In this document: positions 1-9,655 of the stretch, piece by piece | How positions within the stretch are numbered: the stretch's first letter is position 1 | Layout of the letters: the number at the start of each line of letters is the position of its first letter | Origin: Streptococcus sp. 29896 | GTDB taxonomy: Bacteria; Bacillota; Bacilli; Lactobacillales; Streptococcaceae | Assembly (NCBI RefSeq): GCF_032594915.1 | Contig: NZ_CP118733.1 | Span: 310,001-374,000 of the forward strand | Direction of reading: 5' to 3' | DNA: 64,000 bases | Translations under genes and position numbers: made by a program | The notes under the pieces: generated by a model | The model's input: the letters and a program-made list of their open reading frames with translations, nothing else | Database searches by the model: none | What the model was told of the DNA's origin: nothing

Positions 1-1
1 T

Positions 2-1096
2 GTTTATATTTACGAAGGCTTCCTGTCAGCTCTGACAGGCGAGTACATTGCGTCAGAGGATTTTGAAGCGACACCAGCTGTCATGTCTGAGATGATCAAT
101 GCCGAACACCACAAGTCAGTTGCTGGTCATGTAGCGACTGAGGATATTACCTTTGGTTACTGTACAGAAATCATGGTAGCTCTTCGCCAAGGCCCTACTT
201 ATGTGAAGGACTTTGATTATGAAGAATTCCGCAACTATCTTAATGACCTTGGGGATTCCCTCCTAGTTGTCAACGATGATGAAATCGTAAAAGTCCATGT
301 CCATACAGAAGATCCAGGTTTGGTCATGCAAGCGGGTCTTCAATACGGTAGCTTGGTCAAGGTAAAAGTGGACAATATGCGTGAGCAACATGAAGCTCAG
401 GTTGAGAAGGAAGAAAGTTTCCAAAAGCCGGCTGAACAAAAAGAATACGGCATTATTGCTGTTGCGGCAGGTGAGGGATTGACAGAAATCTTCAAATCAC
501 AAGGCGTTGATTATGTGATTTCTGGTGGTCAAACTATGAACCCTTCGACAGAAGACTTTGTCAACGCTATTGAATTGGTCAATGCTCGTAATGTCATCTT
601 GTTGCCAAACAACAAGAACATCTTGATGGCTGCTCAGACTGCAGCAGAAGTTGCGGAAGTTGCGGTTAAGGTTGTGGAAACTAAGACCCTGCCACAAGGT
701 TTCACTAGTTTGCTTGCCTTTGATCCAAGTCGTGATTTGGAAAGTAACTTTGAAGCCATGACGGCATCTCTCGCAGAGGTGAAAAGCGGTAGCGTGACGA
801 CTGCAGTCCGTGACACAACCATTGATGGTCTTGAAATCCATGAGAATGACAACCTTGGTATGGTTGATGGTAAGATTGTGGTTTCTAACCCAGATATGAT
901 GGAGACGCTTGTTGCTACCTTTGAGAAAATGCTCGATGAAGATAGCGAGATTGTTACTATATACATCGGTGAAGATGGTAATGAAGAATTGGCTCAAACT
1001 CTTGCTGAACAGCTAGAAGAACAATTTGAAGATGTCGAGGTCGAAATCCATCAAGGAAATCAACCAGTCTACCCATATCTTTTCAGCGTAGAATAA
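2..1096 (+). CDS. fakA: Fatty acid kinase FakA (DhaL/DegV-associated), C-terminal part
   Basis: The reading frame is open from the first bases of the window, so this is the 3' part of a longer gene; the ATG at 83 is internal. About 364 residues are present. They match the middle and C-terminal regions of FakA/YloV, the ATP-dependent kinase that phosphorylates fatty acids held by FakB. The N-terminal DhaL-type nucleotide domain lies outside the window. Recognisable stretches are KVHVHTEDPG and SGGQTMNPSTEDFVNAI, typical of the C-terminal DAK-like domain. Host-derived fatty acids enter phospholipid synthesis by this route, which complements the fab cluster at 40-51 kb. A strong terminator follows at once, so it ends its own transcription unit and is separate from the sialidase gene downstream. 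Confidence 0.88.
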   Translation, partial: VYIYEGFLSALTGEYIASEDFEATPAVMSEMINAEHHKSVAGHVATEDITFGYCTEIMVALRQGPTYVKDFDYEEFRNYLNDLGDSLLVVNDDEIVKVHVHTEDPGLVMQAGLQYGSLVKVKVDNMREQHEAQVEKEESFQKPAEQKEYGIIAVAAGEGLTEIFKSQGVDYVISGGQTMNPSTEDFVNAIELVNARNVILLPNNKNILMAAQTAAEVAEVAVKVVETKTLPQGFTSLLAFDPSRDLESNFEAMTASLAEVKSGSVTTAVRDTTIDGLEIHENDNLGMVDGKIVVSNPDMMETLVATFEKMLDEDSEIVTIYIGEDGNEELAQTLAEQLEEQFEDVEVEIHQGNQPVYPYLFSVE

Positions 1097-1101
1097 ACAG
1101 G

Positions 1102-1129
1102 TCCCCTCGAGAGAGGGGATTTTTCTTTC
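1102..1129 (+). terminator. Rho-independent terminator of fakA
   Basis: Perfect 7-bp stem TCCCCTC / GAGGGGA with a GAGA loop, followed by a T-rich run, 6 bases after the fakA stop. Confidence 0.9.
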
Positions 1130-1157
1130 TTGTTTTCAATTTTCATTTGAGAAGTGC

Positions 1158-1196
1158 TTGCTCTTCTTTTTGATATATGTTAATATATTGTTGAAA
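1158..1196 (+). promoter_or_regulatory. Shared surface-protein promoter, copy 1 (sialidase A)
   Basis: -35 TTGCTC (1158-1163), 17-bp spacer, extended -10 TGT-TAATAT (-10 at 1181-1186), then ATTGTTGAAA across the expected start point. The same arrangement stands before four other wall-protein genes in this window. No cre match at the -35. Confidence 0.8.
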
Positions 1197-1244
1197 GTGT
1201 AGTTTTCACAAAGTGATTCAATTATTATCAAAAAGGAGGGTCAT

Positions 1245-4200
1245 ATGCCTGAGAATCTCAAAGGGAAAAATGCTTTTCCACGTGTTGCTCTATACTCATC
1301 TGTTGTATTGGCAACCTTTTTAGTTGGTCAACGTGGTGTTCATGCAAATGAAATTGTTGCAGAAACAACAACCACACCACGTGTGACAGAAGTTACTCCA
1401 ACCTCTGAACCAGCTCCTACTCCAAGTGAGGAAGCTGTAGTATCAGAACCGACCGCAGAAGAGGCTGCGGAAGCCTCCTTGCCTTCTTTAGATGTAAATT
1501 TGGAAGCGCTTCCTGCAGATGAATCTGCTAATGAGTTTGCTAGCCTTGAGGTGACAAAGCTGGAAAATGTCGCACTCAATAGCAGCAACAAGCGGTTGGA
1601 ATTGTCAGAAGAAGTTCGTGATTCTGTCAAAGAATCGACAAGTGGTACAATCTACGTCGAGTACAATGCTCAAGCCAACGGCTTCTTTAACTTGTTTGCG
1701 ACCTCCAGTCAGACTCATAAAGACGAATACACCGCCCTCTTTGTCAATAATGGCACAGCAGGTTTAGAAAGTCGAACTGGTAGCGCAGGACAACGCAATG
1801 TCCTAATTGATTCAGGTACGCAGCGGGCAGGAAATGGTGAGTGGAATGCGATCGCCCTTACCTACCAAAAAAATACAGCGGACAATACAGTTGATGTAAA
1901 CATGTATGTTAATGGTCAACTGTCCAAGTCAGCAACGGCTAGAAGTGATCTTTTTGGCTCAGCGACAGCTTTGAGCTATGCTCAATTGGGTGAAGTCAAA
2001 CGGGCAAATACCAATGCTTGGGCTGCGACAAAACTAGATATTCGCAACTTTACACTCTACAATCGTGCCTTGACTGCTGAGGAAGTGGCACGTCGCTCCT
2101 CTCTCTTTGTTCGTGAAGACAGCCCTTATGTCCTTAATGAAGGTTCTGAATTGACTGACAAGGTGACCGTGTTTGAGGGCGGTCGTGGAAATCGTAAGAA
2201 CCCTGATAACAATGTAGCGAGTTTCCGAATCCCAGCCCTGCTCAAGACAGATAAGGGAACCTTGATTGCAGCGAGTGACCAGCGACATGACCATTCTGGA
2301 GACTGGGGCAATATCGCTCAAGTTATCAAACGCAGTACAGATAACGGGAAACAATGGAGTGATACGATCAAGATTGTCGATTTGAAGGACAATCCAAATG
2401 CTCAAAACCGGAATGTTGGTGCACCATTAACCATCGATACAGCCTTGGTGCAGGATCCAACAACTAAGCGTATTTTTGCTATCTACGATATGTTCCCAGA
2501 AGGTCAAGCTCTTTTTGGTAACTTAAATGATCGAAAACCAGAACACAGTGTGATTGACGGCAAGACCTACCTCAACCTTTATCGAGGTACAGAGACAGAT
2601 CCATATACTGTTCGTGAAGATGGTCGCATTTACGATGCCCAGGGTCAAGCGACAGAGTATCGTGTAAATGTGAATGACAGTAGCCCAGCCTTTGCAAACC
2701 TCGGTGATATTTACCAGGGAGAAGGTACAGAGCCAGTTGGCAATATTTATTTCCAAACGCAAAACAATGGTATGTTCCGTGTGGCTATGGACAACTATAT
2801 CTGGCTCTCTTATAGTGATGACGATGGTGTGACATGGTCTCGTCCACGTGATATTACTGCAAGTGTGAAGAAAGAGTACATGAAGTTCCTTGGCTTGGGA
2901 CCTGGTACTGGTATTGTACTTCATGCTGGACCTCATAAGGGGCGTTTGGTTGTGCCAGCTTATGGTATCAACTATACTGGTGCTTTGAACTCTCAATCTG
3001 CTATGGTCTTCTACTCAGACGACCACGGTGAAACTTGGTTTGCAGGTGAAACTTTTAACGATAACCGTACACTTGCAGATGGAACAGTATTACATGCGTC
3101 AACCATGAACAATGGCAATGAAATTGGTACGGAAGCGACGATTGTTCAATTGTCTAATGGTCAGTTGAAGATGTTCATGCGGGGTGTGAAAGGCAAGGTG
3201 CGTGTAGCCACCAGCTTAGATGGTGGAGCGACTTGGCAAAATGACTTAGAAACCTTGACAGACGTTCACGATGCCTATGTACAATTGTCTGCTATTCGAG
3301 TGGTTCGTGATGGCAAAGAATACGTTCTTCTTGCCAATGCTAATGGACCTGGTCGCCAACGGATTGATGGTCATGTCCGTGTAGCAGAAGTTGGAGAAGA
3401 TGGCAGCCTCAATTGGTTACACCATCAAATTCTGCAACATGGCGAGTTTGCATACAACTCTATCCAGGAATTGGAAGACGGTACCTTTGGCTTACTTTAT
3501 GAGCACAAGTCTGGAGACCAAAATGCTTACAGTCTCTACTATCGTCAATTCAACTGGGAGTACTTGACTCAGGAAGACTATGGTTTGCCGACAACAGAGA
3601 TTACAACAGTTGACCACTATAAAGATGGCTATGTAGCTCTTACCTTTAGCAAGCCTGTGTTGGCGGTTAATCAACCTCGCCTCTTGTTGACAAATGGCAA
3701 CCAACTCGAATTCGTTTCTCAATTGGCAACGGATCGTCTCTTGTTCCGTATCAATCCAGCTGATCGGAAGGAATCAATTGTGGCGGTGGTGTCAGGTGAC
3801 ATTTCCAATATTGCAAAATTGCCACTGTCTATCTTTAAATCGCTGGATGGTTCTGCTGTACAGAAGATCAAGAAAGTGGACGGCCGTACCGTTCGTGTAA
3901 CAGGTCAAGCTGTCTTTGAAGATGAACGTGGCTATGGCTTGGCAAACTTGATGGATGGTGATAAGTCAACGGTAACAGAGTTGAAGTGGTTGATTGAAGG
4001 CCAGCCCTCCTACTCGCTTCCACAAACCATCACCTTGACCTTGCCGACTGAAAAAACCGTTCATTCGATGGTGATTTCAAAACGGACTCCAGGTAATGGT
4101 ACTATGACTAAGTACCAAGTGAAGGCCTACTTGGGTGATCAGTTGCAGTTTGACTCAGGTGAACGTTCTGTTGATTTTGCAACGGCTGAAGTAGCGGTTG

Positions 4201-5099
4201 GTTTTGGAAAAGATGTCCGAGCAGATCGCATCGAATTTATTCCGCTTGAAGCTCATACCAATGCAACGACAAAAGACAACCGCATGTGGACAGTTAGAGA
4301 AGTTCAATTGTTTGAAGTAGTTGACACGCCAACTACACCAGCAGAAGTAGAAACAAGCATGGAATTCCGCGATGAGAGAAGCGGCGTTTTGGTGCAATTG
4401 GAAGAAGCCTTGGCGACTAGTCATACCCTTGCAGTTGCGCTGATTGATAGTGACCATGCAGCGGTGGCAGATACAGACAATACTGTTTTGGATATTCAAC
4501 TCAAATCTGCTGAGGATCAAACGGTTACCCTGACGGCTCCAGCTATTCTTGTGATTCCAAAAGTGGGAGATAAGGTTCCTGCCAAAGCTCTCCTCCTCTT
4601 GGACAATAATGAAGTGGTTGAGTTGGATGTGACAGAATCCCCTGTTGAAATTGATGGTGTCAGCCGTGACAGCATTGTAATCTTGACAGAGCAGCTCGGT
4701 AAGATTGCCTTGATTTATCCAGCAGCTGTGACAGAAGTTGAAACTCCTGCACCAGCAGAGGGTGGTGAAGAGCAGCCAACGACACCTGTTGAAACAGAAG
4801 AATTGGTAACAGCCAAGGGTGAAGCGACTCATTTTGAGCTACCTGCCTTTGAGGGAGGTTTGGTTCTTAATGAAAACTTGACACACTTCCTACCAAGTTT
4901 GGATCCAAAACTTCTATTTGCAGACAAGGAAGCGGCATCAGAAGTTGTCGTCAACCTCCCTGCGGCAAGCAAGGACGAGAAGAAGGCAACAGACGGAAAA
5001 ACTTTGCCAAATACAGGAACACAAGAAGCAATTTTGTTGAGTTTGACAGGTCTTGGTCTTTTGGCAGGCTTGGCAAAACGCCGGAAACAGACTCGTTAA
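1245..5099 (+). CDS. LPxTG-anchored sialidase (GH33), sialidase A
   Basis: This 1284-residue secreted, wall-anchored exo-sialidase would release terminal sialic acid from host glycoconjugates. Order of parts: signal peptide (1-35, not a canonical YSIRK type), acidic low-complexity stretch (36-100), LamG/CBM40-like lectin domain (about 125-295), GH33 propeller (about 310-770), linker domain (about 785-870), discoidin-like domain ending in WTVREVQLFEV (about 890-1030), wall-proximal beta-rich module (about 1040-1165), one FEGGLVLNENLTH repeat, LPNTG, hydrophobic segment and KRRK tail. Catalytic residues fit the family: R328 in FRIP, D353, E630, R646, R704, and probably Y737. Asp boxes include STDNGKQW, SDDDGVTW and SLDGGATW. 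AAAAGGAGGG precedes the ATG. A paralogue follows directly. Sialidase activity is well supported; linkage preference is unknown. Confidence 0.93.
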   Translation: MPENLKGKNAFPRVALYSSVVLATFLVGQRGVHANEIVAETTTTPRVTEVTPTSEPAPTPSEEAVVSEPTAEEAAEASLPSLDVNLEALPADESANEFASLEVTKLENVALNSSNKRLELSEEVRDSVKESTSGTIYVEYNAQANGFFNLFATSSQTHKDEYTALFVNNGTAGLESRTGSAGQRNVLIDSGTQRAGNGEWNAIALTYQKNTADNTVDVNMYVNGQLSKSATARSDLFGSATALSYAQLGEVKRANTNAWAATKLDIRNFTLYNRALTAEEVARRSSLFVREDSPYVLNEGSELTDKVTVFEGGRGNRKNPDNNVASFRIPALLKTDKGTLIAASDQRHDHSGDWGNIAQVIKRSTDNGKQWSDTIKIVDLKDNPNAQNRNVGAPLTIDTALVQDPTTKRIFAIYDMFPEGQALFGNLNDRKPEHSVIDGKTYLNLYRGTETDPYTVREDGRIYDAQGQATEYRVNVNDSSPAFANLGDIYQGEGTEPVGNIYFQTQNNGMFRVAMDNYIWLSYSDDDGVTWSRPRDITASVKKEYMKFLGLGPGTGIVLHAGPHKGRLVVPAYGINYTGALNSQSAMVFYSDDHGETWFAGETFNDNRTLADGTVLHASTMNNGNEIGTEATIVQLSNGQLKMFMRGVKGKVRVATSLDGGATWQNDLETLTDVHDAYVQLSAIRVVRDGKEYVLLANANGPGRQRIDGHVRVAEVGEDGSLNWLHHQILQHGEFAYNSIQELEDGTFGLLYEHKSGDQNAYSLYYRQFNWEYLTQEDYGLPTTEITTVDHYKDGYVALTFSKPVLAVNQPRLLLTNGNQLEFVSQLATDRLLFRINPADRKESIVAVVSGDISNIAKLPLSIFKSLDGSAVQKIKKVDGRTVRVTGQAVFEDERGYGLANLMDGDKSTVTELKWLIEGQPSYSLPQTITLTLPTEKTVHSMVISKRTPGNGTMTKYQVKAYLGDQLQFDSGERSVDFATAEVAVGFGKDVRADRIEFIPLEAHTNATTKDNRMWTVREVQLFEVVDTPTTPAEVETSMEFRDERSGVLVQLEEALATSHTLAVALIDSDHAAVADTDNTVLDIQLKSAEDQTVTLTAPAILVIPKVGDKVPAKALLLLDNNEVVELDVTESPVEIDGVSRDSIVILTEQLGKIALIYPAAVTEVETPAPAEGGEEQPTTPVETEELVTAKGEATHFELPAFEGGLVLNENLTHFLPSLDPKLLFADKEAASEVVVNLPAASKDEKKATDGKTLPNTGTQEAILLSLTGLGLLAGLAKRRKQTR

Positions 5100-5120
5100 T
5101 TCTGTTCTTTTAATCAACTG

Positions 5121-5158
5121 AGAACTTACCTAGTTTCGTCTAGGTAAGTTCTTTTTTT
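5121..5158 (+). terminator. Terminator of sialidase A
   Basis: Perfect 13-bp stem AGAACTTACCTAG / CTAGGTAAGTTCT with loop TTTCGT and a 7-T run. The two sialidase genes are therefore transcribed separately. Confidence 0.93.
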
Positions 5159-5185
5159 GTGTGAGGAATAGTTCCGCAAAATTCC

Positions 5186-5224
5186 TTGACCAGTATATAT
5201 TTGTATGTTAATATACTGTTGAAA
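5186..5224 (+). promoter_or_regulatory. Shared surface-protein promoter, copy 2 (sialidase B)
   Basis: -35 TTGACC (5186-5191), 17-bp spacer, extended -10 TGT-TAATAT (-10 at 5209-5214), then ACTGTTGAAA. Best -35 of the five copies. Confidence 0.8.
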
Positions 5225-5274
5225 TATAGTCGATTTAAAAAAGTAATCATCAACAAAAATAAAAGGAGGATTCT

Positions 5275-8200
5275 ATGCCTGAAAAACAACGGAGAACTGG
5301 ACGGTTTTCCCAACTTGCTCTCTATTCGTCTGTGGTCCTAGCGGCATTTTTGGTAGGCCAGCAGACTATTCATGCCAATGAAGCGGCGCCTGAAACGGAA
5401 GAGGTTCAGCCAACAGCCAACCATGCTGTTGAAACGGCTAATCAGCCAATCACAAGTTCGGCTGATCCGAATCTTACTTCTGCTGAAGTGAGTGAGGAGG
5501 CCTCTGAGACGGATCAAATCCCTTCATTAGATGTAAATCTGGAAGAGGTCTCTTCTGATGAAACGGCCCGGGAATTTGAAGAGGCTGAGGTTCATAAACT
5601 GGAAAATACCAGTTTAAATGCTTCTAATAAGCGATTGGAGTTGGCTCCTGAAGTCCGAGATAGCATCAAGGAGTCAGAGAGTGGAACCATCTACTTGGAA
5701 TACAAGGCGCAAGCAAATGGCTTTTTCAACCTGTTTGCGACCTCTAGTCAAACTCATGCCAATGAATATACAGCTCTCTTTGTCAATAATGGTGTGGTCG
5801 GTTTGGAAAGTCGGATTGGTTCAGGAGGGCAAACTTCCATTAATCTCAATACGGGTAGCCAACGTGCCCTTAATGGTGAATGGAATGCTGTAGCCTTGAC
5901 CTATCAAAAGAAGGCGGATAGTGATGCCGTGGATGTGAAAATCTATGTCAACGGTAAGGAGTCGCAAGCTGGCGTAACCACGCATGCTCTTTTCCGGGCA
6001 GCTAGTCAGTTGAATATGGCTCAGCTGGGTGAAGTCAAGAGGGCCAGTCGGTCTGTCTGGGCAGCGACTAGTCTAGATATTCGTAATTTTACGCACTACG
6101 ACCGTGCTTTTACAGAAGAAGAAATTCAGCGACGCTCTGCCCTGTTCATCCGTCGAGAACATCCTTATGTTCTTAATGAAGAATCACGTCTATCTGAGAA
6201 AATCACTGTGTTTGAAGGTGGGCGAAATAATCAGAAAAACCCTGCCAATGGTGTGGCGAGTTTCCGGATACCAGCCTTGCTGAAGACTGATAAGGGAACC
6301 TTGATTGCAGCAACTGACCAACGTCATGACCACCATTTGGACTATGGTAACATTGCCCAAGTCGTGAAGCGCAGTCTAGATAATGGTCAAACCTGGAGTG
6401 AAACCATAACGATCGTTGACTTGAAGGACAATCCTCAGGCTCGAGATCGCAATTTTGGTGCTCCTATGACCATTGATACGGCCTTGATTCAGGACCCGAC
6501 AACCAAGCGCATCTTTGCCTTGTATGATATGTTTCCTGAAGGTAAGGCGGTGATGGATCGCTCTAAGCTCACTGGTAGAAAAGCAGAGCACAGTTTGATT
6601 GATGGCAAATACTATCTCAATCTGTATAGTGCCACAGAAACTGCCCCTTATACTGTCCGAGAAAATGGAGTTGTTTACTCACCTGAAGGCCAAGCAACCA
6701 ATTACCGTGTCAATGTCAATGACAAGAGTCCAGGCTATGCCAATCTAGGTGACTTATACGAAGGTGATAATCCGACTCCAATCGGTAATATCTACTACCA
6801 AACTGAAACTACAGTGCCATTTAAAGTGACTATGGACAACTATATTTGGATGTCTTATAGTGATGATGATGGCCTTACTTGGTCGACACCTGTTGACCTG
6901 ACGGCAACGGTGAAGAAAGAATACATGATGTTCCTAGGAATTGGACCTGGTACAGGCATTGTACTGCATACAGGTCCGCACAAGGGGCGCTTAATCGTGC
7001 CTGCCTATGGCATCAACTATACAGCAACTCTTAATTCTCAGTCAGCCCTAGTCTTGTATTCGGATGACCATGGGGCAACCTGGAAATCTGGTCAAACCTT
7101 TAATGATAACCGTACTTTAGCGAATGGGACTGTTATCCATTCGGAAACCATGAACAACTGGGGAGAAATTGGCACAGAAGCCACCGTCGTGCAATTGTCT
7201 AATGGAGACATCAAGATGTTCATGAGGGGACAGGCGAAAAAGATTCGTGTGGCAACCAGTAAGGATGGCGGGGTGACCTGGCAGAGCGATTTAGAGGTCT
7301 TGGATGAAGTACCGGATCCCTATGTTCAACTTTCTGCCATTCGCATTGTGCGTGACAATAAAGAATATATCTTGTTGTCCAATGCTAATGGTCCTGGGAC
7401 ACAGCGGATGGATGGTCATATCCGTGTGGCAGAGGTCGGTGCGGACGGCAGTTTGACCTGGCTCAAACATCAAATTATCCAAGACGGAGAATTTGCCTAC
7501 AACTCAATCCAAGACTTGGGTAACGATGAGTTTGGTCTTTTGTACGAGCACAAAACGGGCGATCAAAACTGGTATAGTCTCTACTATAAAACCTTCAACT
7601 GGAATTACTTGATGCAGAAAGATTATGGCTTGCCAGAAAGTCGTGTGACAGCAGTCGAACACTATCAGGATGGCTATGTCACTCTGGCCTTTAATAATAC
7701 GGTCTTGGCGGTCAATCGTCCAAATCTCCTGCTCTCAAACGGCCATCATATGGAATTTGTGTCACAGTTGGAAGCTAACAAACTCCTCTATCGTTTGGAT
7801 CCAGCGGATAAGTCAGAAGTTATTGTCGGACTGTCGAGCGGAGAACTGGTCAATGTGTCTAAACTCCCTGTCAACGTTCTTGCCTTCCTAGATACACATC
7901 CGAGGAAATTGATCCAAAAAGTGAATGGTAAAAAGGTCCGCATCACGGGCGAGGATGTCTTTGAGGAAGCACGAGGCAATGGTTTGGCCAATCTGATGGA
8001 TGGGAACAAAGGAAGCTTGACCGAGTTGAAATGGCTGGTGGCTGGACAGCCGTCTGTTAGTTTGCCACAGACCATCACCCTAACCTTGCCGGAAGAAAAG
8101 CGCCTGCATTCAATGGTGATTACCAAACGAACCCCTGGTAATGGTACCATGACCAAATATCGGGTAAAAGCCTTCTTGGGAGAGCAGGTGCAATTTGACA

Positions 8201-9237
8201 GTGGTGAACAGTCGGTTGAATTTGCGACTGCTGAAATTGCTTTCCGCTTTAACCAAGGTGTTCAGGCTGACCGTGTAGAATTTATTCCCCTCGAAGCCCA
8301 TACCAATGCGACTACCAAGGACAATCGGATGTGGACGGTGAGAGAGGTTCAGTTGTTTGAAATGGTGGATATTCCTGAGGAAAAACCGCAGGTAGCGATG
8401 CGCAGCGAGTTCCACGATTCGACAACTGGCGTATTGTTGCAGCTAGAAGAGGAAGTACCAGCGGACTACCATTTGTCGGTGCAAGAAATCAGTAGTAGCC
8501 ATTCGAGCCTAACAGGCAAGGAACACAAGGTGTATTCTATTCAGCTTCTTTCTGCTTCCGATGAAGCCATCATTCTGACCGCGCCAGCCTTGTTGCTGTT
8601 GCCAAAAGCAGGAGACAAGCTACCATTGCAAGCCCTGCTTTTGCGAGAAAATAATGCAGTAACCGAACTAGATCTGACAGAATCACCAGTTACGATTGCT
8701 GGTCAGCAAACGGAGAGAATTTTAGTACTGACAGAGCAATTGGGCCAAGTAGCACTTGTCTACCCGCTTTCAAGACCAGAATCACGTCCTGAAGTAATCG
8801 GTGGAGTTGAACAACCAGCGGATCCGATAAGCTCTTCAGAGGTTTCTGAAGAAATCGTGACTGCCAAAGGAGCATCTGTGACCCATGAATTAGCGATGTT
8901 TGATGGTGGCATTAGCCTCAATGAGAAGCTACTTCATGAGTTACCGGCCTTTGATGGTGGCATTAGCCTTAATGAAAATCTGACTCATGCCTTGCCAGTA
9001 TTTGATGGTGGTTTGGTACCAGCAGATCTTGTCAGCCATCACTTACCGATCCTTGATCCATCCCTACTACAAGTAGCAGGGGAAAAACAGGTTTCTCAAC
9101 CAGCAGCAAGTAAACCAGTAGTTCAAGAAAAAGCCAAGACACTTCCAAATACAGGTGCGGACTTAGGCTTAGTATGGACGCTAGCAGGAATTGGTGTTTT
9201 GGGTAGCCTAGTAGAGCGCCGCAAACGATTAGGATAA
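5275..9237 (+). CDS. LPxTG-anchored sialidase (GH33), sialidase B
   Basis: This 1320-residue paralogue of the preceding sialidase has the same domain order: signal peptide (ALYSSVVLAAFLVGQ core), lectin domain, GH33 propeller, linker, discoidin-like domain, wall-proximal module, LPNTG and basic tail. Active-site positions are kept: R331 (FRIP), D356, E635, and R651 in FMRG. The residue after the acid/base Asp is Tyr (LDYGN) where sialidase A has Trp (GDWGN). There are three FDGG repeats before the sorting signal (positions 8896-9030) against one in sialidase A, so this stalk has expanded. AAAAGGAGGA precedes the ATG. A tandem duplication followed by divergence is likely. No clear terminator follows; the rpsF promoter begins 16 bases after the stop. 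Confidence 0.93.
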   Translation: MPEKQRRTGRFSQLALYSSVVLAAFLVGQQTIHANEAAPETEEVQPTANHAVETANQPITSSADPNLTSAEVSEEASETDQIPSLDVNLEEVSSDETAREFEEAEVHKLENTSLNASNKRLELAPEVRDSIKESESGTIYLEYKAQANGFFNLFATSSQTHANEYTALFVNNGVVGLESRIGSGGQTSINLNTGSQRALNGEWNAVALTYQKKADSDAVDVKIYVNGKESQAGVTTHALFRAASQLNMAQLGEVKRASRSVWAATSLDIRNFTHYDRAFTEEEIQRRSALFIRREHPYVLNEESRLSEKITVFEGGRNNQKNPANGVASFRIPALLKTDKGTLIAATDQRHDHHLDYGNIAQVVKRSLDNGQTWSETITIVDLKDNPQARDRNFGAPMTIDTALIQDPTTKRIFALYDMFPEGKAVMDRSKLTGRKAEHSLIDGKYYLNLYSATETAPYTVRENGVVYSPEGQATNYRVNVNDKSPGYANLGDLYEGDNPTPIGNIYYQTETTVPFKVTMDNYIWMSYSDDDGLTWSTPVDLTATVKKEYMMFLGIGPGTGIVLHTGPHKGRLIVPAYGINYTATLNSQSALVLYSDDHGATWKSGQTFNDNRTLANGTVIHSETMNNWGEIGTEATVVQLSNGDIKMFMRGQAKKIRVATSKDGGVTWQSDLEVLDEVPDPYVQLSAIRIVRDNKEYILLSNANGPGTQRMDGHIRVAEVGADGSLTWLKHQIIQDGEFAYNSIQDLGNDEFGLLYEHKTGDQNWYSLYYKTFNWNYLMQKDYGLPESRVTAVEHYQDGYVTLAFNNTVLAVNRPNLLLSNGHHMEFVSQLEANKLLYRLDPADKSEVIVGLSSGELVNVSKLPVNVLAFLDTHPRKLIQKVNGKKVRITGEDVFEEARGNGLANLMDGNKGSLTELKWLVAGQPSVSLPQTITLTLPEEKRLHSMVITKRTPGNGTMTKYRVKAFLGEQVQFDSGEQSVEFATAEIAFRFNQGVQADRVEFIPLEAHTNATTKDNRMWTVREVQLFEMVDIPEEKPQVAMRSEFHDSTTGVLLQLEEEVPADYHLSVQEISSSHSSLTGKEHKVYSIQLLSASDEAIILTAPALLLLPKAGDKLPLQALLLRENNAVTELDLTESPVTIAGQQTERILVLTEQLGQVALVYPLSRPESRPEVIGGVEQPADPISSSEVSEEIVTAKGASVTHELAMFDGGISLNEKLLHELPAFDGGISLNENLTHALPVFDGGLVPADLVSHHLPILDPSLLQVAGEKQVSQPAASKPVVQEKAKTLPNTGADLGLVWTLAGIGVLGSLVERRKRLG
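8896..9050 (+). repeat. FDGG wall-proximal repeats of sialidase B
   Basis: Three imperfect repeats of about 19-20 residues with core FDGGISLNENLTHALP. The same unit occurs once in sialidase A (about 4843-4890) and at least three times at the end of the window. Confidence 0.8.
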
Positions 9238-9252
9238 AAAGAGAGAAATCTC

Positions 9253-9280
9253 TTGCAAAAAATCAAGAATGTGCTATAAT
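9253..9280 (+). promoter_or_regulatory. rpsF operon promoter
   Basis: -35 TTGCAA (9253-9258), 16-bp spacer, -10 TATAAT (9275-9280). Confidence 0.75.
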
Positions 9281-9305
9281 AGTATCTTGTGAGAAACCCT
9301 CACTT

Positions 9306-9326
9306 ACTCGTGGCTAGACCATGAGT
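9306..9326 (+). promoter_or_regulatory. Hairpin in the rpsF leader, possible ribosomal-protein autoregulatory site
   Basis: An 8-bp stem, ACTCGTGG / CCATGAGT (one G-U), lies in the ~70-nt leader. Leaders of rpsF operons in many bacteria bind S6:S18; whether this hairpin is that motif cannot be decided by eye. Confidence 0.35.
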
Positions 9327-9353
9327 CATTAGACCAAAAGGAGGAACATATCA

Positions 9354-9644
9354 ATGGCTAAATACGAAATTCTTTACATTATTCGTCCAAACATTGAAGA
9401 AGAAGCTAAAAACGCTTTGGTAGCACGCTTTGACTCTATCTTGACAGACAACGGTGCAACAATCGTTGAATCAAAAGCATGGGAAAAACGTCGCCTTGCA
9501 TACGAAATCAAAGATTTCCGCGAAGGTTTGTACCACATCGTTAACGTTGAAGCAAGCAACGACGAAGCTCTTAAAGAGTTTGACCGTTTGTCAAAAATCA
9601 ACGGCGACATTCTTCGTCACATGATTGTCAAACTTGACGCGTAA
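9354..9644 (+). CDS. rpsF: 30S ribosomal protein S6
   Basis: The 96-residue protein begins [20 protein letters not shown], a standard S6 start, and keeps the [20 protein letters not shown] core that forms the S18-binding sheet. Length is normal for the family. It binds 16S rRNA as a heterodimer with S18 in the platform of the 30S subunit. First gene of rpsF-ssb-rpsR: the next gene starts 11 bases downstream, and S18 follows ssb. AAAGGAGGA precedes the ATG. Nothing unusual is seen. Confidence 0.97.
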   Translation: MAKYEILYIIRPNIEEEAKNALVARFDSILTDNGATIVESKAWEKRRLAYEIKDFREGLYHIVNVEASNDEALKEFDRLSKINGDILRHMIVKLDA

Positions 9645-9655
9645 GAAGGTACTTT

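Noticed and set aside
1158..5201. cre sites in the sialidase promoters
   Set aside because: Neither promoter has the CG core or flanks of the cre consensus at the -35 or near it.
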